Shown: positions 7,632 through 17,612, counted from the stretch's first letter. The stretch: 64,000 nucleotides of DNA from Agromyces luteolus (GCF_009729855.1 NZ_WODA01000016.1:1-64000), one strand, 5' to 3'. Notes: generated from the sequence alone by a model not told the origin. Translations and numbers: made by a program.

Positions 7632-10151
7632 ATGACGCTGATCCTCGACCCCGACGACCCCACCGGCTGGCGCGAGGCGCCCGGCGCGGCCGACCGCGAG
7701 CGAGCCGACGAGCCGCGCGGCGCCGGCCACGCGGCATCCGATCGCCTGACGGCCGGGCTGAACCCGCAGCAGCGCGAGGCGGTCGAGTACCGCGGCCAGG
7801 CGCTGCTCATCGTCGCGGGCGCGGGGTCGGGCAAGACGCGCGTGCTGACGCACCGCATCGCGAGCCTCATCGACGGGCGCGAGGCGTGGCCGAGCCAGAT
7901 CCTCGCGATCACGTTCACGAACAAGGCCGCGGCCGAGATGCGCGAGCGCGTCGAGGCGCTGCTCGGCGAGGCCGCGGGCGGCATGTGGATCTCGACGTTC
8001 CACTCGGCGTGCGTGCGCATCCTCCGCCGCGAGGCTGAGGCGATCGGGCTGTCGTCGACGTTCACGATCTACGACTCGGCCGACCAGCGCACCATCCTGA
8101 AGCGCATCATCAAGGAGCTCGACGCCGACACGCTGGGCTTCACGCCCGCGAGCGCGCAGGCGAAGATCTCCAAGCTGAAGAACGAGCTGAGCGACGTCGA
8201 GACGTACGCGCGGAACGTCAACACGAACGATCCGAACGACGTGATGTTCCTCGAGATCTTCCGCCAGTACACGCGCCGGCTGCGCGACGCGAGCGCGCTC
8301 GACTTCGACGACCTCATCAGCGAGACGGTCTACCTGTTCCGGGCGTTCCCGAAGGTCGCGGCGTTGTACCAGCGGCGGTTCCGGCACATCCTCGTCGACG
8401 AGTACCAGGACACGAACCACGCGCAGTACGCGCTCATCCGCGAGCTCACGCGGCCGGTCGAGCCCGACGTCGTCGCCGAGCTCGACGCGCACGGCGTGCT
8501 CGTGCGGGGCATGACGGATGCCACGGGCGCGATCCCGGGCGCGAGCCTCACCGTCGTCGGCGACTCCGACCAGTCGATCTACGCGTTCCGCGGCGCCGAC
8601 ATCCGCAACATCGTCGAGTTCGAGCGCGACTTCCCGGGCGCGAAGGTCGTGCTGCTCGAGCAGAACTACCGGTCGACGCAGAACATCCTGAGCGCCGCGA
8701 ACTCGGTCATCTCGAACAACTTCGACCGGAAGGACAAGAAGTTGTGGACGGCCGACGGCGACGGCGACAAGATCACGGGCTACACCGGCTACTCGGCGCA
8801 CGACGAGGCGCAGTTCGTCGCCGACGAGATCGAGGCGCTGCACCGGGCCGGCGTCGCGTACCGCGACATCGCGGTGTTCTACCGCACCAACGCGCAGACG
8901 CGTGCGCTGGAGGAGATCTTCGTGCGCTCGGCGCTGCCGTACCGCGTGGTCGGCGGCACGAAGTTCTACGAACGTGCAGAGATCAAGGACGCGATGGCGT
9001 ACCTCATCGCGGTCGCGAACCCGCTCGACGAGCTCGCCATCCGTCGCATCCTGAACACGCCGAAGCGCGGCATCGGGCCGGCGACCGAGACGTCGATCGC
9101 GAGCTTCGCCGAGCAGAACGACCTGTCGTTCCGGCAGGCGATGCGGGCGGCGGATGGCCTCGGGCTCGGGCCGAAGGTCACGAAGGCGATCCTCGACCTC
9201 GCGAACCTGCTCGACGCGGCGGCCGCGATGCTCGTGCCGTCGCAGAAGGGCATCGACGAGGGCACGAACGAGGGCGCCTCGAAGGTCTCCGAGGTGCTCG
9301 CGTTCCTCATCGAGGGCTCGAAGCTCGTCGAGACGCTGCGCACGAGCCGCGACCCGCAGGACGAGACGCGGGCCGAGAACGTCGAGGAGCTCCTCGCGCA
9401 GACGAAGGACTTCGACCGTGAGAACCCGGGTGCGGGCCTGGTCGACTTCCTCACGCAGGTCTCGCTCGTGGCGGCCGCCGACGAGCTCGACGACGCGTCG
9501 GGCACGGTCTCGCTCATGACGCTGCACACCGCGAAGGGCCTGGAGTACCACGCGGTGTTCCTCACCGGGCTCGAGGAGGGCCTGCTGCCGCACCAGATGT
9601 CGGCGTCGGAGCCCGGCGGCCCCGCCGAGGAGCGTCGCCTGTTCTACGTCGGCATCACACGCGCGCGCAAGCGCCTCTACCTCTCGCTCGCGATGAGCCG
9701 CGCCCAGTTCGGCGAGGTGTCGGTGGCGATGCCGAGCCGGTACCTGCAGGAGATCCCCGACGAGCTCGTCGACTGGAAGCAGTCGCCCGGCATGGCCAAC
9801 AGCCGCGGCGGCAGCCAGCCCCGCGCCCTCAACGCGCGGCGCGGCTTCGGCGGCGGCGCGGGCAGTGGAGGCGGCGGTGCCTGGGGCACGCGCGACCGCG
9901 ACCTCGAGCGCTTCAGCGTCACGAAGTCCGCGGCGCCCAAGACCGAGTGGGCGAACCGGGTCACGGGCACCGTGCGCGACAACGGCGACCTCACCCTCGA
10001 GGCCGGCGACCGCATCCGCCACACCGACTTCGGCGAGGGCACCGTGCGCCAGGTGACCGGCGAGGGCACCAAGCGCATCGCGCACGTCGCGTTCGACGCA
10101 GCCGGCCAGAAGAAGCTCCTCATCAAGATCGCGCCGATCGAGAAGCTGTGA
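7632..10151 (+). CDS. pcrA: ATP-dependent DNA helicase PcrA/UvrD
   Basis: 839 residues, superfamily 1A 3'-5' helicase acting in repair and replication. After a 40-residue disordered leader come LNPQQREAV (Q motif), Walker A GAGSGKT (63-69), TFTNKAAAEMRER (Ia), VDEYQDTN (II), GDSDQSIYAFRGAD (III), QNYRST (IV), TLHTAKGLEYHAVF (V) and RRLFYVGITRARKRLYL (VI). About 30 extra residues sit between motifs II and III, seen also in other actinobacterial PcrA proteins. The end (GDRIRHTDFGEGTV) is the Tudor-like domain that binds RNA polymerase in other species. The stop overlaps the Nudix start by four bases. Confidence 0.95.
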   Translation: MTLILDPDDPTGWREAPGAADRERADEPRGAGHAASDRLTAGLNPQQREAVEYRGQALLIVAGAGSGKTRVLTHRIASLIDGREAWPSQILAITFTNKAAAEMRERVEALLGEAAGGMWISTFHSACVRILRREAEAIGLSSTFTIYDSADQRTILKRIIKELDADTLGFTPASAQAKISKLKNELSDVETYARNVNTNDPNDVMFLEIFRQYTRRLRDASALDFDDLISETVYLFRAFPKVAALYQRRFRHILVDEYQDTNHAQYALIRELTRPVEPDVVAELDAHGVLVRGMTDATGAIPGASLTVVGDSDQSIYAFRGADIRNIVEFERDFPGAKVVLLEQNYRSTQNILSAANSVISNNFDRKDKKLWTADGDGDKITGYTGYSAHDEAQFVADEIEALHRAGVAYRDIAVFYRTNAQTRALEEIFVRSALPYRVVGGTKFYERAEIKDAMAYLIAVANPLDELAIRRILNTPKRGIGPATETSIASFAEQNDLSFRQAMRAADGLGLGPKVTKAILDLANLLDAAAAMLVPSQKGIDEGTNEGASKVSEVLAFLIEGSKLVETLRTSRDPQDETRAENVEELLAQTKDFDRENPGAGLVDFLTQVSLVAAADELDDASGTVSLMTLHTAKGLEYHAVFLTGLEEGLLPHQMSASEPGGPAEERRLFYVGITRARKRLYLSLAMSRAQFGEVSVAMPSRYLQEIPDELVDWKQSPGMANSRGGSQPRALNARRGFGGGAGSGGGGAWGTRDRDLERFSVTKSAAPKTEWANRVTGTVRDNGDLTLEAGDRIRHTDFGEGTVRQVTGEGTKRIAHVAFDAAGQKKLLIKIAPIEKL

Positions 10152-10735
10152 CCTGGCCGATCCGCGCGCAACGCACCGTCTACGAGAACCCGTGGATCCG
10201 GGTCGTCGAGGACGACGTCGTGCGGCCCGACGGCACCGAGGGCATCTACGGCGTCGTCGAGATGCGCCACCCGGCCGTGTTCGTCGTCGCGATGACCGAC
10301 GCCGACGAGGTGCTGCTCGTCACCGTCGACCGGCACACCGTCGGCCGGTCGATCGAGGTGCCGGCCGGCGGCTCCGACGGCGAGGACCCGCTCGTCGCCG
10401 CCCGCCGCGAACTCGTCGAGGAGACGGGGTTCGAGGCGGAGCACTGGCGCGAGATCGGGGCGATGAGCGCGCTGAACGGCATCTGCCGCGCGCCCGAATC
10501 GGTCTGGCTGGCGACCGGGCTGCGGCCCGCCGCGCACGCCGACGGGCACGACCCGGGCGACGGGCACGGCGAGGCTCCGGGTCACGCGCGAGGCCAGGTC
10601 GAGGAGGGCATCCACGAGGTGCGCGCGGTCCCGTGGGCCGAGGTCATGCGGATGGTGCAGGCCGGCGAGATCCGCGACGGCGAGAGCGTCGCAGCGCTCA
10701 TGTACGCGGCGCTCGCGCTCGGTCGCGTGACCTGA
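10148..10735 (+). CDS. Nudix hydrolase (ADP-sugar pyrophosphatase-like)
   Basis: 195 residues starting at a GTG that overlaps the pcrA stop (GTGA), so translation is coupled. The Nudix box is visible at about residues 74-95: the glycine of PAG, Glu79, then RELVEETGF with the metal-binding glutamates. The PAG to GE spacing is one residue shorter than the classical Gx5E. The fold resembles ADP-ribose/ADP-sugar pyrophosphatases, which cleave nucleoside diphosphate sugars. A His/Gly/Asp-rich insert (about 128-150) precedes the last helices. The substrate is unknown. Confidence 0.85.
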   Translation: MTWPIRAQRTVYENPWIRVVEDDVVRPDGTEGIYGVVEMRHPAVFVVAMTDADEVLLVTVDRHTVGRSIEVPAGGSDGEDPLVAARRELVEETGFEAEHWREIGAMSALNGICRAPESVWLATGLRPAAHADGHDPGDGHGEAPGHARGQVEEGIHEVRAVPWAEVMRMVQAGEIRDGESVAALMYAALALGRVT

Positions 10736-10801
10736 CGGCTTCCCAGCGACCGCATAGGCGCCGCATCGGGAGCCGATAGACCCCGGGCGCACCATCGGGA
10801 C

Positions 10802-12220
10802 ATGGCATTCCTCGTCCACGACGCCCGACACCTCGAGCGCCCCACGCGTCCGGTCGGCGGCGACGAGCGCTCGCGCGCCGGGCGCCGGGCGTGGCGCGTC
10901 GACCTGCTGCAGGCGGCGGCCGTGGCATCCGTCGCCGTGGCCGTGGCGCTGTTCCTCGCCGAGGGCGGGGCCACGCGGTTCGGCGACCCCGGTTCGGCGA
11001 TCACGTCGCTCGGCATCGTCGCGGGGCTCGCCGCGACCGACCTCGTGCTCGTCATGCTCCTGCTCGCGGCCCGCGTGCCGCTCATCGAGCGCGCCGTCGG
11101 CCACGACGCCGCGATGGCGCTGCACAACCGGCTCGGCAAGCCCGTGCTCTACCTGCTCATCGCGCACGGTGCGCTGCTGCTGGCGGGGTACTCGATCGCC
11201 GACGGCATCGACATCTGGGCGGAGGCGGTCGCCGTCTGGAACCTGCCCGACCTGCCGCTCGCGATCCTCGGATTCGCGCTCTTCGTCGCGGTCGTCGTGA
11301 GCTCGCTCGTCGCGGTGCGGCGGAGGCTCCGGTACGAGGTGTGGCACGTCGTCCACCTGCTCGCCTACGTCGCGGTGCTCGCCGCGCTGCCGCACCAGTT
11401 CAGCGTCGGCGGCCTGTTCGCCGTCGGGACCTGGCAGTGGGCGTACTGGCTCGTGATCACGTTCGGCACGTTCGCGGCGGTCGTCGGATGGCGCGTGGTC
11501 GCGCCGCTCGTCGCGACGCTCCGGCACGCGCTCGTGGTCGATCGCATCGACCCGGTCGGGGATCCCCGGGACGGCGTCGTGTCGGTCACGATGCGCGGGC
11601 GCCGGCTCGACGCACTCCGCGCGACCGGCGGGCAGTTCTTCGTCTGGCGCTTCCTCGCCGCCGACCAGTGGTGGCAGGCGCACCCCTACTCGCTGTCGGC
11701 CGCGCCGCGCGGCGACCGGCTCCGCATCACCGTGCGGGCGCTCGGCGACGGGTCGGCGAGCCTCGCCGGCATCCGCCCGGGCACACGCGTCGCGCTCGAG
11801 GGGCCGTACGGCGTCTTCAGCGAGGCATCCCGCAGCCGGCGTCGGTTGACGCTCGTGGCCGCGGGCATCGGGGTCACGCCGATCCGGTCGCTGCTCGAGT
11901 CGGCGACGTTCCGGCCCGGCGAAGCGACCGTCGTGCTGCGCACGCATGGGCCGGCCGAGGGGTGGCTGCTCGACGAGGTGCGCGACCTCTGCCTTCGACG
12001 CGGTGCGACGCTGATCACGATCCCGGGCGGGCGCGGCCGCGGCTGGCTGACGCCGTCGGCCGAGCGGCAGGGGCTCGACCTCGTCGCGCTCGTGCCCGCC
12101 GTCGCCGACAGCGATCTCTACGTCTGCGGCCCGCGCGGGTGGTCCGAGGGCGTCATCTCCGAGGCCCGCGCCGCGGGACTGTCCGACGAGCAGATCCATC
12201 ACGAGAGGTTCGACTGGTGA
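10802..12220 (+). CDS. Ferric-reductase-like transmembrane flavoprotein oxidoreductase
   Basis: 472 residues. The N-terminal half has six or seven membrane helices with histidines placed as in the ferric reductase/NOX haem domain (LHNRLGK, AHGALLL, VWHVVHLLAY, LPHQFS). The C-terminal half is a ferredoxin-NADP reductase-like module: HPYSLSAAP (FAD binding), LEGPYGVFS, GIGVTPIRSLLES (NAD(P) binding) and a YVCGPRGW near the end. It should pass electrons from NAD(P)H across the membrane. It is the first gene of a tight three-gene operon with an FMN-binding protein and ApbE, which suggests that the acceptor is the flavinylated protein next door. Confidence 0.85.
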   Translation: MAFLVHDARHLERPTRPVGGDERSRAGRRAWRVDLLQAAAVASVAVAVALFLAEGGATRFGDPGSAITSLGIVAGLAATDLVLVMLLLAARVPLIERAVGHDAAMALHNRLGKPVLYLLIAHGALLLAGYSIADGIDIWAEAVAVWNLPDLPLAILGFALFVAVVVSSLVAVRRRLRYEVWHVVHLLAYVAVLAALPHQFSVGGLFAVGTWQWAYWLVITFGTFAAVVGWRVVAPLVATLRHALVVDRIDPVGDPRDGVVSVTMRGRRLDALRATGGQFFVWRFLAADQWWQAHPYSLSAAPRGDRLRITVRALGDGSASLAGIRPGTRVALEGPYGVFSEASRSRRRLTLVAAGIGVTPIRSLLESATFRPGEATVVLRTHGPAEGWLLDEVRDLCLRRGATLITIPGGRGRGWLTPSAERQGLDLVALVPAVADSDLYVCGPRGWSEGVISEARAAGLSDEQIHHERFDW

Positions 12221-12756
12221 GACGACGTGCGATGCTCCTGGCCTCGGCGGCCTCGGCCGCGGCCATCCTCGGCGGCTGGCAACTCGGCACGGCCGCGACC
12301 GACGGACTGACGGCGTCGGGCGGGACGACGACGGACGGCCCGGCCGGCGCGAACGCGTCACCCGACGGTTCGGCGAGCTCGGGTTCGTCGTCGGCCGATT
12401 CGAGCGGATCGAGCGATGCGACGCAGTCGACGGATGCCGCGGGATCCGCCGACGCGGCGACCTCGTCCTCCGGCGCGTCCGACGGGACCTACGCGGGCAC
12501 CACCGTCTCGACCCGGTTCGGCGACGCGCAGGTGCAGGTCACGATCTCGGGCGGCGCGATCACCGACGTGACGGCGTTGCAGCTGCCCGACCACGACGGG
12601 CGCTCCGTCCAGCTCAGCAACCGCGCCGCGACCGTGCTGCAGTCCGAGGTGCTGCAGGCGCAGTCGTCCTCGGTGGCGATGGTGAGCGGGGCGACCTACA
12701 CGAGTTCGGCCTACCTGCAGTCACTGCAGGCGGCCCTCGACGCGGCGGGGTTCTGA
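12217..12756 (+). CDS. Secreted FMN-binding domain protein
   Basis: 179 residues from a GTG that overlaps the preceding stop by four bases; AGAGG lies just upstream. A basic start and hydrophobic segment (about 6-27) form a signal peptide or anchor. A Ser/Ala/Gly/Asp-rich linker (about 30-90) leads to an FMN_bind domain with the terminal motif MVSGATYTSSAY. In this family the threonine of SGAT (Thr160) receives FMN through a phosphoester bond made by ApbE, which is the next gene. The probable role is an extracytoplasmic electron carrier for the membrane reductase upstream. Confidence 0.85.
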   Translation: MRRRAMLLASAASAAAILGGWQLGTAATDGLTASGGTTTDGPAGANASPDGSASSGSSSADSSGSSDATQSTDAAGSADAATSSSGASDGTYAGTTVSTRFGDAQVQVTISGGAITDVTALQLPDHDGRSVQLSNRAATVLQSEVLQAQSSSVAMVSGATYTSSAYLQSLQAALDAAGF

Positions 12757-13568
12757 TGTCCGGAGCATCGCCCGCGGGCGGTCGCGCCGACCTGACGCTG
12801 CCGCGGCGGGCGTTCCCGGCCATGGGCACGGTCGTGAGCGTCATTGTCGGAGCGGATGCCGCGCACGGGGATGCCGCGGTGGCCGCCACCGCGGCTGTCT
12901 TCGCCCGGTGGGAGGCGCGGTGCAGCCTGTTCGACCCGCGCTCCGAACTCAGTCGCGTCGGCCGCGGCGAGCTCGCCCTCGTCGACGCGAGCGCCGAGGT
13001 CCGCGACGCCTACGCGCTCGCGCTTCACTGGCGCGACGCGACGGACGGCGCCTTCACGCCGCACCGCGGCGACGGTCTGATCGACCTGAACGGCGTGGTC
13101 AAGGCGCTCGCCGTGGAAGAGGCGGGGGAGGCCCTCGACCGGGCCGGGTTCGCGGGATGGGCGATCGGCGCGGGCGGCGACGTCCTCGTCGCCGCGACGC
13201 CCGCGGGCCCGGATGGCGGCGGACTGCCGATCGGGATCGTGGATCCGGCCGACCGGTCGACGCTGCTCTCGCGCATCGATATCGATCCGCCGCGGAGGCG
13301 TGCGGTCGCGACGTCCGGCAGCGTCGAACGCGGCGACCACATCTGGACCCTGCCCGGATCCGGCCCGTCGCCGTTCGGGCAGGTGAGCGTCGCCGCGGCC
13401 GAGCTGGTCGCGGCCGACGTGCTCGCGACCGCGATCGTCGCGGGCGGGCGGCCGTCGCTCGACGACCTCGCCGACCGTCACGACATCGACGTGCTCGCGG
13501 TCATGCGCGACGGCGGCCTGCTCGCGACGCCGGGGTGGCCACGGCGCGCGAGCGGGGCCGACGCCTGA
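12756..13568 (+). CDS. apbE: FAD:protein FMN transferase
   Basis: 270 residues; its ATG shares one base with the upstream stop (TGATG). ApbE family marks are AMGTVVSV near the N-terminus, FDPRSELSRV, the IDLNGVVKALAVEEA helix, GAGGDVLV, and VATSGSVERGDHIW. ApbE attaches FMN from FAD to a threonine of target proteins with Mg2+. ApbE enzymes usually act outside the cytoplasm, yet no convincing signal peptide is visible here, so the place where flavinylation happens is uncertain. The target is almost certainly the SGAT protein encoded just upstream. Confidence 0.9.
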   Translation: MSGASPAGGRADLTLPRRAFPAMGTVVSVIVGADAAHGDAAVAATAAVFARWEARCSLFDPRSELSRVGRGELALVDASAEVRDAYALALHWRDATDGAFTPHRGDGLIDLNGVVKALAVEEAGEALDRAGFAGWAIGAGGDVLVAATPAGPDGGGLPIGIVDPADRSTLLSRIDIDPPRRRAVATSGSVERGDHIWTLPGSGPSPFGQVSVAAAELVAADVLATAIVAGGRPSLDDLADRHDIDVLAVMRDGGLLATPGWPRRASGADA

Positions 13569-13569
13569 C

Positions 13570-14427
13570 TCAGCCCGAGGCCGGTCCGGGGGGAGCGAGC
13601 GCCGACGGCCGCGGCAGCCGGGCGATGAGCGCCATCGCATCGAACGGCGCTCGCACCTTGACGTCGTTGTCGAAGAACAGGTACGCGTCGCGACCGGCGT
13701 CGAGGTGCGCCCGCGCCCACGCCGCCCACCGATCGAGCGAGTCGTCGTCGTAGCCCGAGGCGTAGAGTTCCTCCTCGCCGTGCAGGCGGGCGTAGGCGAA
13801 GTCGGCCGTCGTGCGGTCGATCCGCGGGTACTTCCCCGCGGTGTCCGCGGTGACGGATGCCGCGCCGTGACGCTCGAGCAGCCCGGCCCACCGGTCGGCG
13901 GCGTCCTCGAACGACGGATGGCGCACCTCGACGGCGTGCCGAAGCGGTGCGTCGTGGCCCACGGCGAAGGACGCGCGCCCCGACATCCGCTCGTCGTGCC
14001 GTGACGCGAGCGCCGCGGCATCCGCCCTCGACCGCGGCAGCCGCGCCAGGAACGCGTCGAGCAGCTCGGCGTCGAACGCGAGCGTCGGCGGCAGCTGCCA
14101 GAGCACGGGCCCGAGCTTCGCGCCGAGGTCGAGCACGCCGGAGGCGAAGAAGTTCGCCAGCGGCGCGTCGACGTCGCGCAGGCGCTTGACGTGCGTCACG
14201 AAACGCGGCCCCTTCACCGAGAACACGAAGCCGTCGGGCGTGCCGTCGCGCCAGCGTTGCCAGCTCGCCGGTCGTTGCAGCGCGTAGAACGAGCCGTTGA
14301 GCTCGATCGACGTCATGCGCGCCGCGGCGTACGCGAGTTCGTCGGCCTGCCGCAGGCCGCTCGGGTAGAAGACGCCGCGCCAGCCGGCGTAGCGCCAGCC
14401 GGAGATGCCGATGCGCGCGTCGGCCAC
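13570..14427 (-). CDS. DUF72 domain protein
   Basis: 285 residues from a GTG at 14427; the frame is open far upstream, but the family begins at [17 protein letters not shown]. Further DUF72 marks are [38 protein letters not shown] and YARLHG. The fold is a TIM-barrel of unknown activity. It follows the VIT-family gene by 11 bp on the same strand, so the two may be co-transcribed; the functional link is not known. Its end lies one base from the apbE stop, with no visible terminator between. Confidence 0.85.
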   Translation of the reverse strand: MADARIGISGWRYAGWRGVFYPSGLRQADELAYAAARMTSIELNGSFYALQRPASWQRWRDGTPDGFVFSVKGPRFVTHVKRLRDVDAPLANFFASGVLDLGAKLGPVLWQLPPTLAFDAELLDAFLARLPRSRADAAALASRHDERMSGRASFAVGHDAPLRHAVEVRHPSFEDAADRWAGLLERHGAASVTADTAGKYPRIDRTTADFAYARLHGEEELYASGYDDDSLDRWAAWARAHLDAGRDAYLFFDNDVKVRAPFDAMALIARLPRPSALAPPGPASG

Positions 14428-14438
14428 GACCGCCCCGA

Positions 14439-15164
14439 CTAGACCACCGCACCGCCGAGCAGTGCGCCGATCGCCCAGGTCACGGCCAGCGCGAGCGCGC
14501 CGCCGATGACCACCCGCATGATCGCGCGCGTGCGCGGCGCCCCGCCGATCCACGCCGCGAGCCACCCGGTGATCGCGAGCGCGACGATGACCGCGACGAA
14601 CGTCGTCGCGACGCGCCATTCGGGCGGCGGCAGCAGGATCGCGAGCATCGGCAGCACCGCCCCGATGAGGAACGACGCGGCCGACGCCCACGCGGCGTGC
14701 CACGGGTTCACGACGTCGATCTCGGAGATGTGGAGCTCGGCCTCGAGGTGGGCCGCGAGCGCGTCGTGCTCGGTGAGCTCGCGCGCGACGAGGTCGGCGG
14801 TCTCGGGCGTCAGGCCCTTCGCGCGGTAGATCTCGGCGAGCTCGGCGAGTTCCTGCTCGGGCATGGTCGCGAGCTCGTCCTTCTCCTTCGCGATGAGCGC
14901 GTGCTCGGTGTCGCGCTGGCTCGAGACCGAGACGTACTCGCCGAGGCCCATCGAGATCGCGCCGGCGATCACCGAGGCGACGCCCGCGATGAGGATGGCC
15001 GTGACATCCGTCGTCGCGGCCGCGACGCCCACCACGAGTGCGGCGACCGAGACGATGCCGTCGTTCGCGCCGAGCACGCCCGCGCGCAGCCAGTTGAGCT
15101 TCTCGTGGACCTTCCCGTCGTGGGGATCGGTGCGGTGCACCGGTTCGGCCGTGGCATCCGTCAT
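14439..15164 (-). CDS. VIT1/CCC1-family iron/manganese transporter
   Basis: 241 residues. The ATG at 15164 is chosen over one further upstream because the family begins near [22 protein letters not shown]. That helix and [15 protein letters not shown] are the signature segments. A cytoplasmic helical domain rich in Glu (about 95-155, containing [13 protein letters not shown]) is the metal-binding region of VIT proteins, followed by three more membrane helices. Family members export Fe2+ or Mn2+ from the cytosol. The start lies six bases after GAGACT, a weak leaderless-type -10. Confidence 0.88.
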   Translation of the reverse strand: MTDATAEPVHRTDPHDGKVHEKLNWLRAGVLGANDGIVSVAALVVGVAAATTDVTAILIAGVASVIAGAISMGLGEYVSVSSQRDTEHALIAKEKDELATMPEQELAELAEIYRAKGLTPETADLVARELTEHDALAAHLEAELHISEIDVVNPWHAAWASAASFLIGAVLPMLAILLPPPEWRVATTFVAVIVALAITGWLAAWIGGAPRTRAIMRVVIGGALALAVTWAIGALLGGAVV

Positions 15165-15273
15165 GTCGGCAGTCTCGCAAAGCGGAGGATCGCCCGCCAG
15201 CATGGTGAGGCTCACCTGAAGGGCCGCCGTGACGCCCGCCGACCGCGGGTTCGGCGGCCCGTCGGCGACGGAG

Positions 15274-15279
15274 TACCAT
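15274..15279 (+). promoter_or_regulatory. Possible sucC -10 element
   Basis: TACCAT lies 16 bases upstream of the tandem dyads. If used, transcription would start near 15286 and the dyads would lie in the leader, where a bound protein could block elongation. Confidence 0.3.
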
Positions 15280-15294
15280 GGTCGCGGCTCGACT

Positions 15295-15328
15295 TATCTC
15301 GACATCGAGGTATCTTGACGTCGAGACT
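15295..15328. promoter_or_regulatory. Tandem dyad operator upstream of sucCD
   Basis: Two overlapping 18-bp imperfect palindromes, TATCTCGACATCGAGGTA (15295-15312) and TATCTTGACGTCGAGACT (15311-15328), fit the consensus TATCTYGAYRTCRAGATA. A third copy precedes icd at 43711. The regulator is not identified. Confidence 0.65.
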
Positions 15329-15395
15329 CTCACAGCCGGGCCTCTCACCCACCCATCCCTGCGCGCAATCCGCGCGGAACGATAGGAAGCAGAGC

Positions 15396-16562
15396 GTGGA
15401 TCTTTACGAGTACCAGGCCAGAGACCTCTTCGAGAAGTACGGAGTGCCGGTGCTCCCGGGCATCGTCGCCGACACCCCCGAAGACGTGCGCGCCGCAGCC
15501 GAGAAGCTCGGCGGCGTCGTCGTCGTCAAGGCCCAGGTGAAGACCGGCGGCCGCGGCAAGGCGGGCGGCGTCAAGGTCGCCAAGAACGCCGATGAGGCGG
15601 AGGAGGCCGCGAAGGCGATCCTCGGCCTCGACATCAAGGGCCACGTCGTCAAGCGCGTCATGGTCGCCGGCGGCGCGCGCATCGCGCAGGAGTTCTACTT
15701 CTCGGTGCTGCTCGACCGCGCCAACCGCTCCTACCTCTCGCTCACGAGCGTCGAGGGCGGCATGGAGATCGAGCAGCTCGCCGTCGAGAAGCCCGAGGCG
15801 CTCGCCCGCATCGAGGTCGACCCCGGCACCGGCATCAGCCCCGAGAAGGCCCGTGAGATCGCGGTCGCCGCGAACTTCCCGGCCGAGCTCGTCGACAAGG
15901 TCGCCGACGTCTTCGTCAAGCTCTACGACGTCTACACGGGTGAGGATGCGACGCTCGTCGAGGTCAACCCGCTCATCCTGTCGGAGGAGGGCGACGTCAT
16001 CGCCCTCGACGGCAAGGTCACGCTCGACGAGAACGCCGAGTTCCGCCACGCCGGCCACGCCCTCCTCGAGGACAAGGCCGCGGCCGACCCGCTCGAGGCC
16101 AAGGCCAAGCAGCTCGACCTCAACTACGTCAAGCTCGACGGCGAGGTCGGCATCATCGGCAACGGCGCGGGGCTCGTCATGTCGACGCTCGACGTCGTCG
16201 CGTACGCCGGCGAGAACCACGGCGGCGTGAAGCCCGCGAACTTCCTCGACATCGGCGGCGGCGCGTCGGCCGAGGTCATGGCCAACGGCCTCTCGATCAT
16301 CCTCGGCGACCCGCAGGTCAAGGCCGTGTTCGTGAACGTCTTCGGCGGCATCACCGCGTGCGACCAGGTCGCCAAGGGCATCGTCGGCGCGCTCGCCGAG
16401 CTCGGCCACGAGGCGAACAAGCCGCTCGTCGTGCGCCTCGACGGCAACAACGTGGCCGAGGGCCGTCGCATCCTCGAGGAGGCGGCGCACCCGCTCGTCA
16501 CCCTCGCCGACAACATGGACCAGGGCGCCGACAAGGCCGCCGAGCTGGCGAACGCCGCGTAA
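15396..16562 (+). CDS. sucC: Succinyl-CoA ligase (ADP-forming) beta subunit
   Basis: 388 residues, the usual SucC length. It begins at GTG ([19 protein letters not shown]) with AGGAAG nine bases upstream; a longer open frame upstream is spurious. The N-terminal ATP-grasp domain has [25 protein letters not shown] and [10 protein letters not shown]; the C-terminal ligase domain has [19 protein letters not shown] and [13 protein letters not shown]. With SucD it interconverts succinyl-CoA and succinate with substrate-level phosphorylation in the TCA cycle. sucD follows after 24 bp. The tandem dyad upstream implies transcriptional control. Confidence 0.96.
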   Translation: MDLYEYQARDLFEKYGVPVLPGIVADTPEDVRAAAEKLGGVVVVKAQVKTGGRGKAGGVKVAKNADEAEEAAKAILGLDIKGHVVKRVMVAGGARIAQEFYFSVLLDRANRSYLSLTSVEGGMEIEQLAVEKPEALARIEVDPGTGISPEKAREIAVAANFPAELVDKVADVFVKLYDVYTGEDATLVEVNPLILSEEGDVIALDGKVTLDENAEFRHAGHALLEDKAAADPLEAKAKQLDLNYVKLDGEVGIIGNGAGLVMSTLDVVAYAGENHGGVKPANFLDIGGGASAEVMANGLSIILGDPQVKAVFVNVFGGITACDQVAKGIVGALAELGHEANKPLVVRLDGNNVAEGRRILEEAAHPLVTLADNMDQGADKAAELANAA

Positions 16563-16586
16563 GCGCAGAAGGACAGGATCACTGCA

Positions 16587-17495
16587 ATGACGATCTTCCT
16601 GAACAAGGACAACAAGGTCATCGTCCAGGGCATCACCGGCGGCGAGGGCTCGAAGCACACCGCGCGCATGCTCGCGGCGGGCACGCAGGTCGTGGGCGGC
16701 GTGAACGCCCGCAAGGCCGGCACGACCGTGCTCCACACGGACAAGGACGGCAACGACGTCGAGCTGCCCGTCTTCGCGTCGGTCACCGAGGCCATCGAGG
16801 CGACCGGGGCGGATGTCTCGATCGCGTTCGTGCCGCCGGCCTTCACCAAGGACGCCGTCATCGAGGCCATCGACGCCGAGATCCCGCTCCTCGTCATCAT
16901 CACCGAGGGCGTGCCCGTGCAGGACTCGGCCGAGTTCTGGGCCTACGCCAAGGAGCAGGGCGAGAAGACCCGCATCATCGGCCCGAACTGCCCCGGCATC
17001 ATCAGCCCCGGCGAGTCGCTCGTCGGCATCACCCCGGCGAACATCACCGGCAAGGGCCCGATCGGCCTCGTCTCGAAGTCGGGCACGCTCACGTACCAGA
17101 TGATGTACGAGCTGCGCGACCTCGGCTTCTCGACCGCGATCGGCATCGGCGGCGACCCGATCATCGGCACGACGCACATCGACGCGCTCGCCGCGTTCGA
17201 GGCCGACCCCGAGACGAAGGCGATCGTCATGATCGGCGAGATCGGCGGCGACGCCGAGGAGCGCGCGGCCGACTTCATCAAGGCGAACGTGACCAAGCCG
17301 GTCGTCGGCTACGTCGCGGGCTTCACCGCGCCCGAGGGCAAGACCATGGGCCACGCGGGCGCCATTGTGTCCGGCTCGGCCGGCACCGCGCAGGCGAAGA
17401 AGGAGGCCCTCGAGGCCGCGGGCGTCAAGGTCGGCAAGACGCCGTCCGAGACCGCCCGCCTGCTGCGCGAGGTCTACGAGGCGCTCGGCGCGTAA
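16587..17495 (+). CDS. sucD: Succinyl-CoA ligase alpha subunit
   Basis: 302 residues. The CoA-binding domain carries [17 protein letters not shown], and the ligase domain [26 protein letters not shown] and [19 protein letters not shown], whose histidine is the phospho-His of the reaction. It forms the complex with SucC encoded 24 bp upstream. A strong 15-bp hairpin closes the two-gene operon. Confidence 0.96.
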   Translation: MTIFLNKDNKVIVQGITGGEGSKHTARMLAAGTQVVGGVNARKAGTTVLHTDKDGNDVELPVFASVTEAIEATGADVSIAFVPPAFTKDAVIEAIDAEIPLLVIITEGVPVQDSAEFWAYAKEQGEKTRIIGPNCPGIISPGESLVGITPANITGKGPIGLVSKSGTLTYQMMYELRDLGFSTAIGIGGDPIIGTTHIDALAAFEADPETKAIVMIGEIGGDAEERAADFIKANVTKPVVGYVAGFTAPEGKTMGHAGAIVSGSAGTAQAKKEALEAAGVKVGKTPSETARLLREVYEALGA

Positions 17496-17546
17496 GGCAG
17501 CGGATGCCGCGGCCGGGCGCTCGACGCCCGGTCGCGTTCCACGGGA

Positions 17547-17579
17547 AGGGGCCCCGCCGGCGATGCCGGCGGGGCCCCT
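17547..17579 (+). terminator. sucCD terminator
   Basis: Perfect 15-bp stem, AGGGGCCCCGCCGGC (17547-17561) with its complement (17565-17579), around a GAT loop. It lies 52 bp after sucD and before the convergent Ig-like protein gene. Confidence 0.8.
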
Positions 17580-17612
17580 CGCTCGATCCCGAGCGGGATC
17601 ACGCTCCTCTCA

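Noticed and set aside
7470..10085. 871-codon open frame antisense to pcrA
   Set aside because: It mirrors the pcrA frame in a GC-rich genome, is made of Arg/Asp/Val/His-rich low-complexity sequence and has no recognisable domain or ribosome site.
15345..17354. 669-codon minus-strand frame opposite sucCD
   Set aside because: A codon shadow of the highly biased sucC and sucD genes; no domains.
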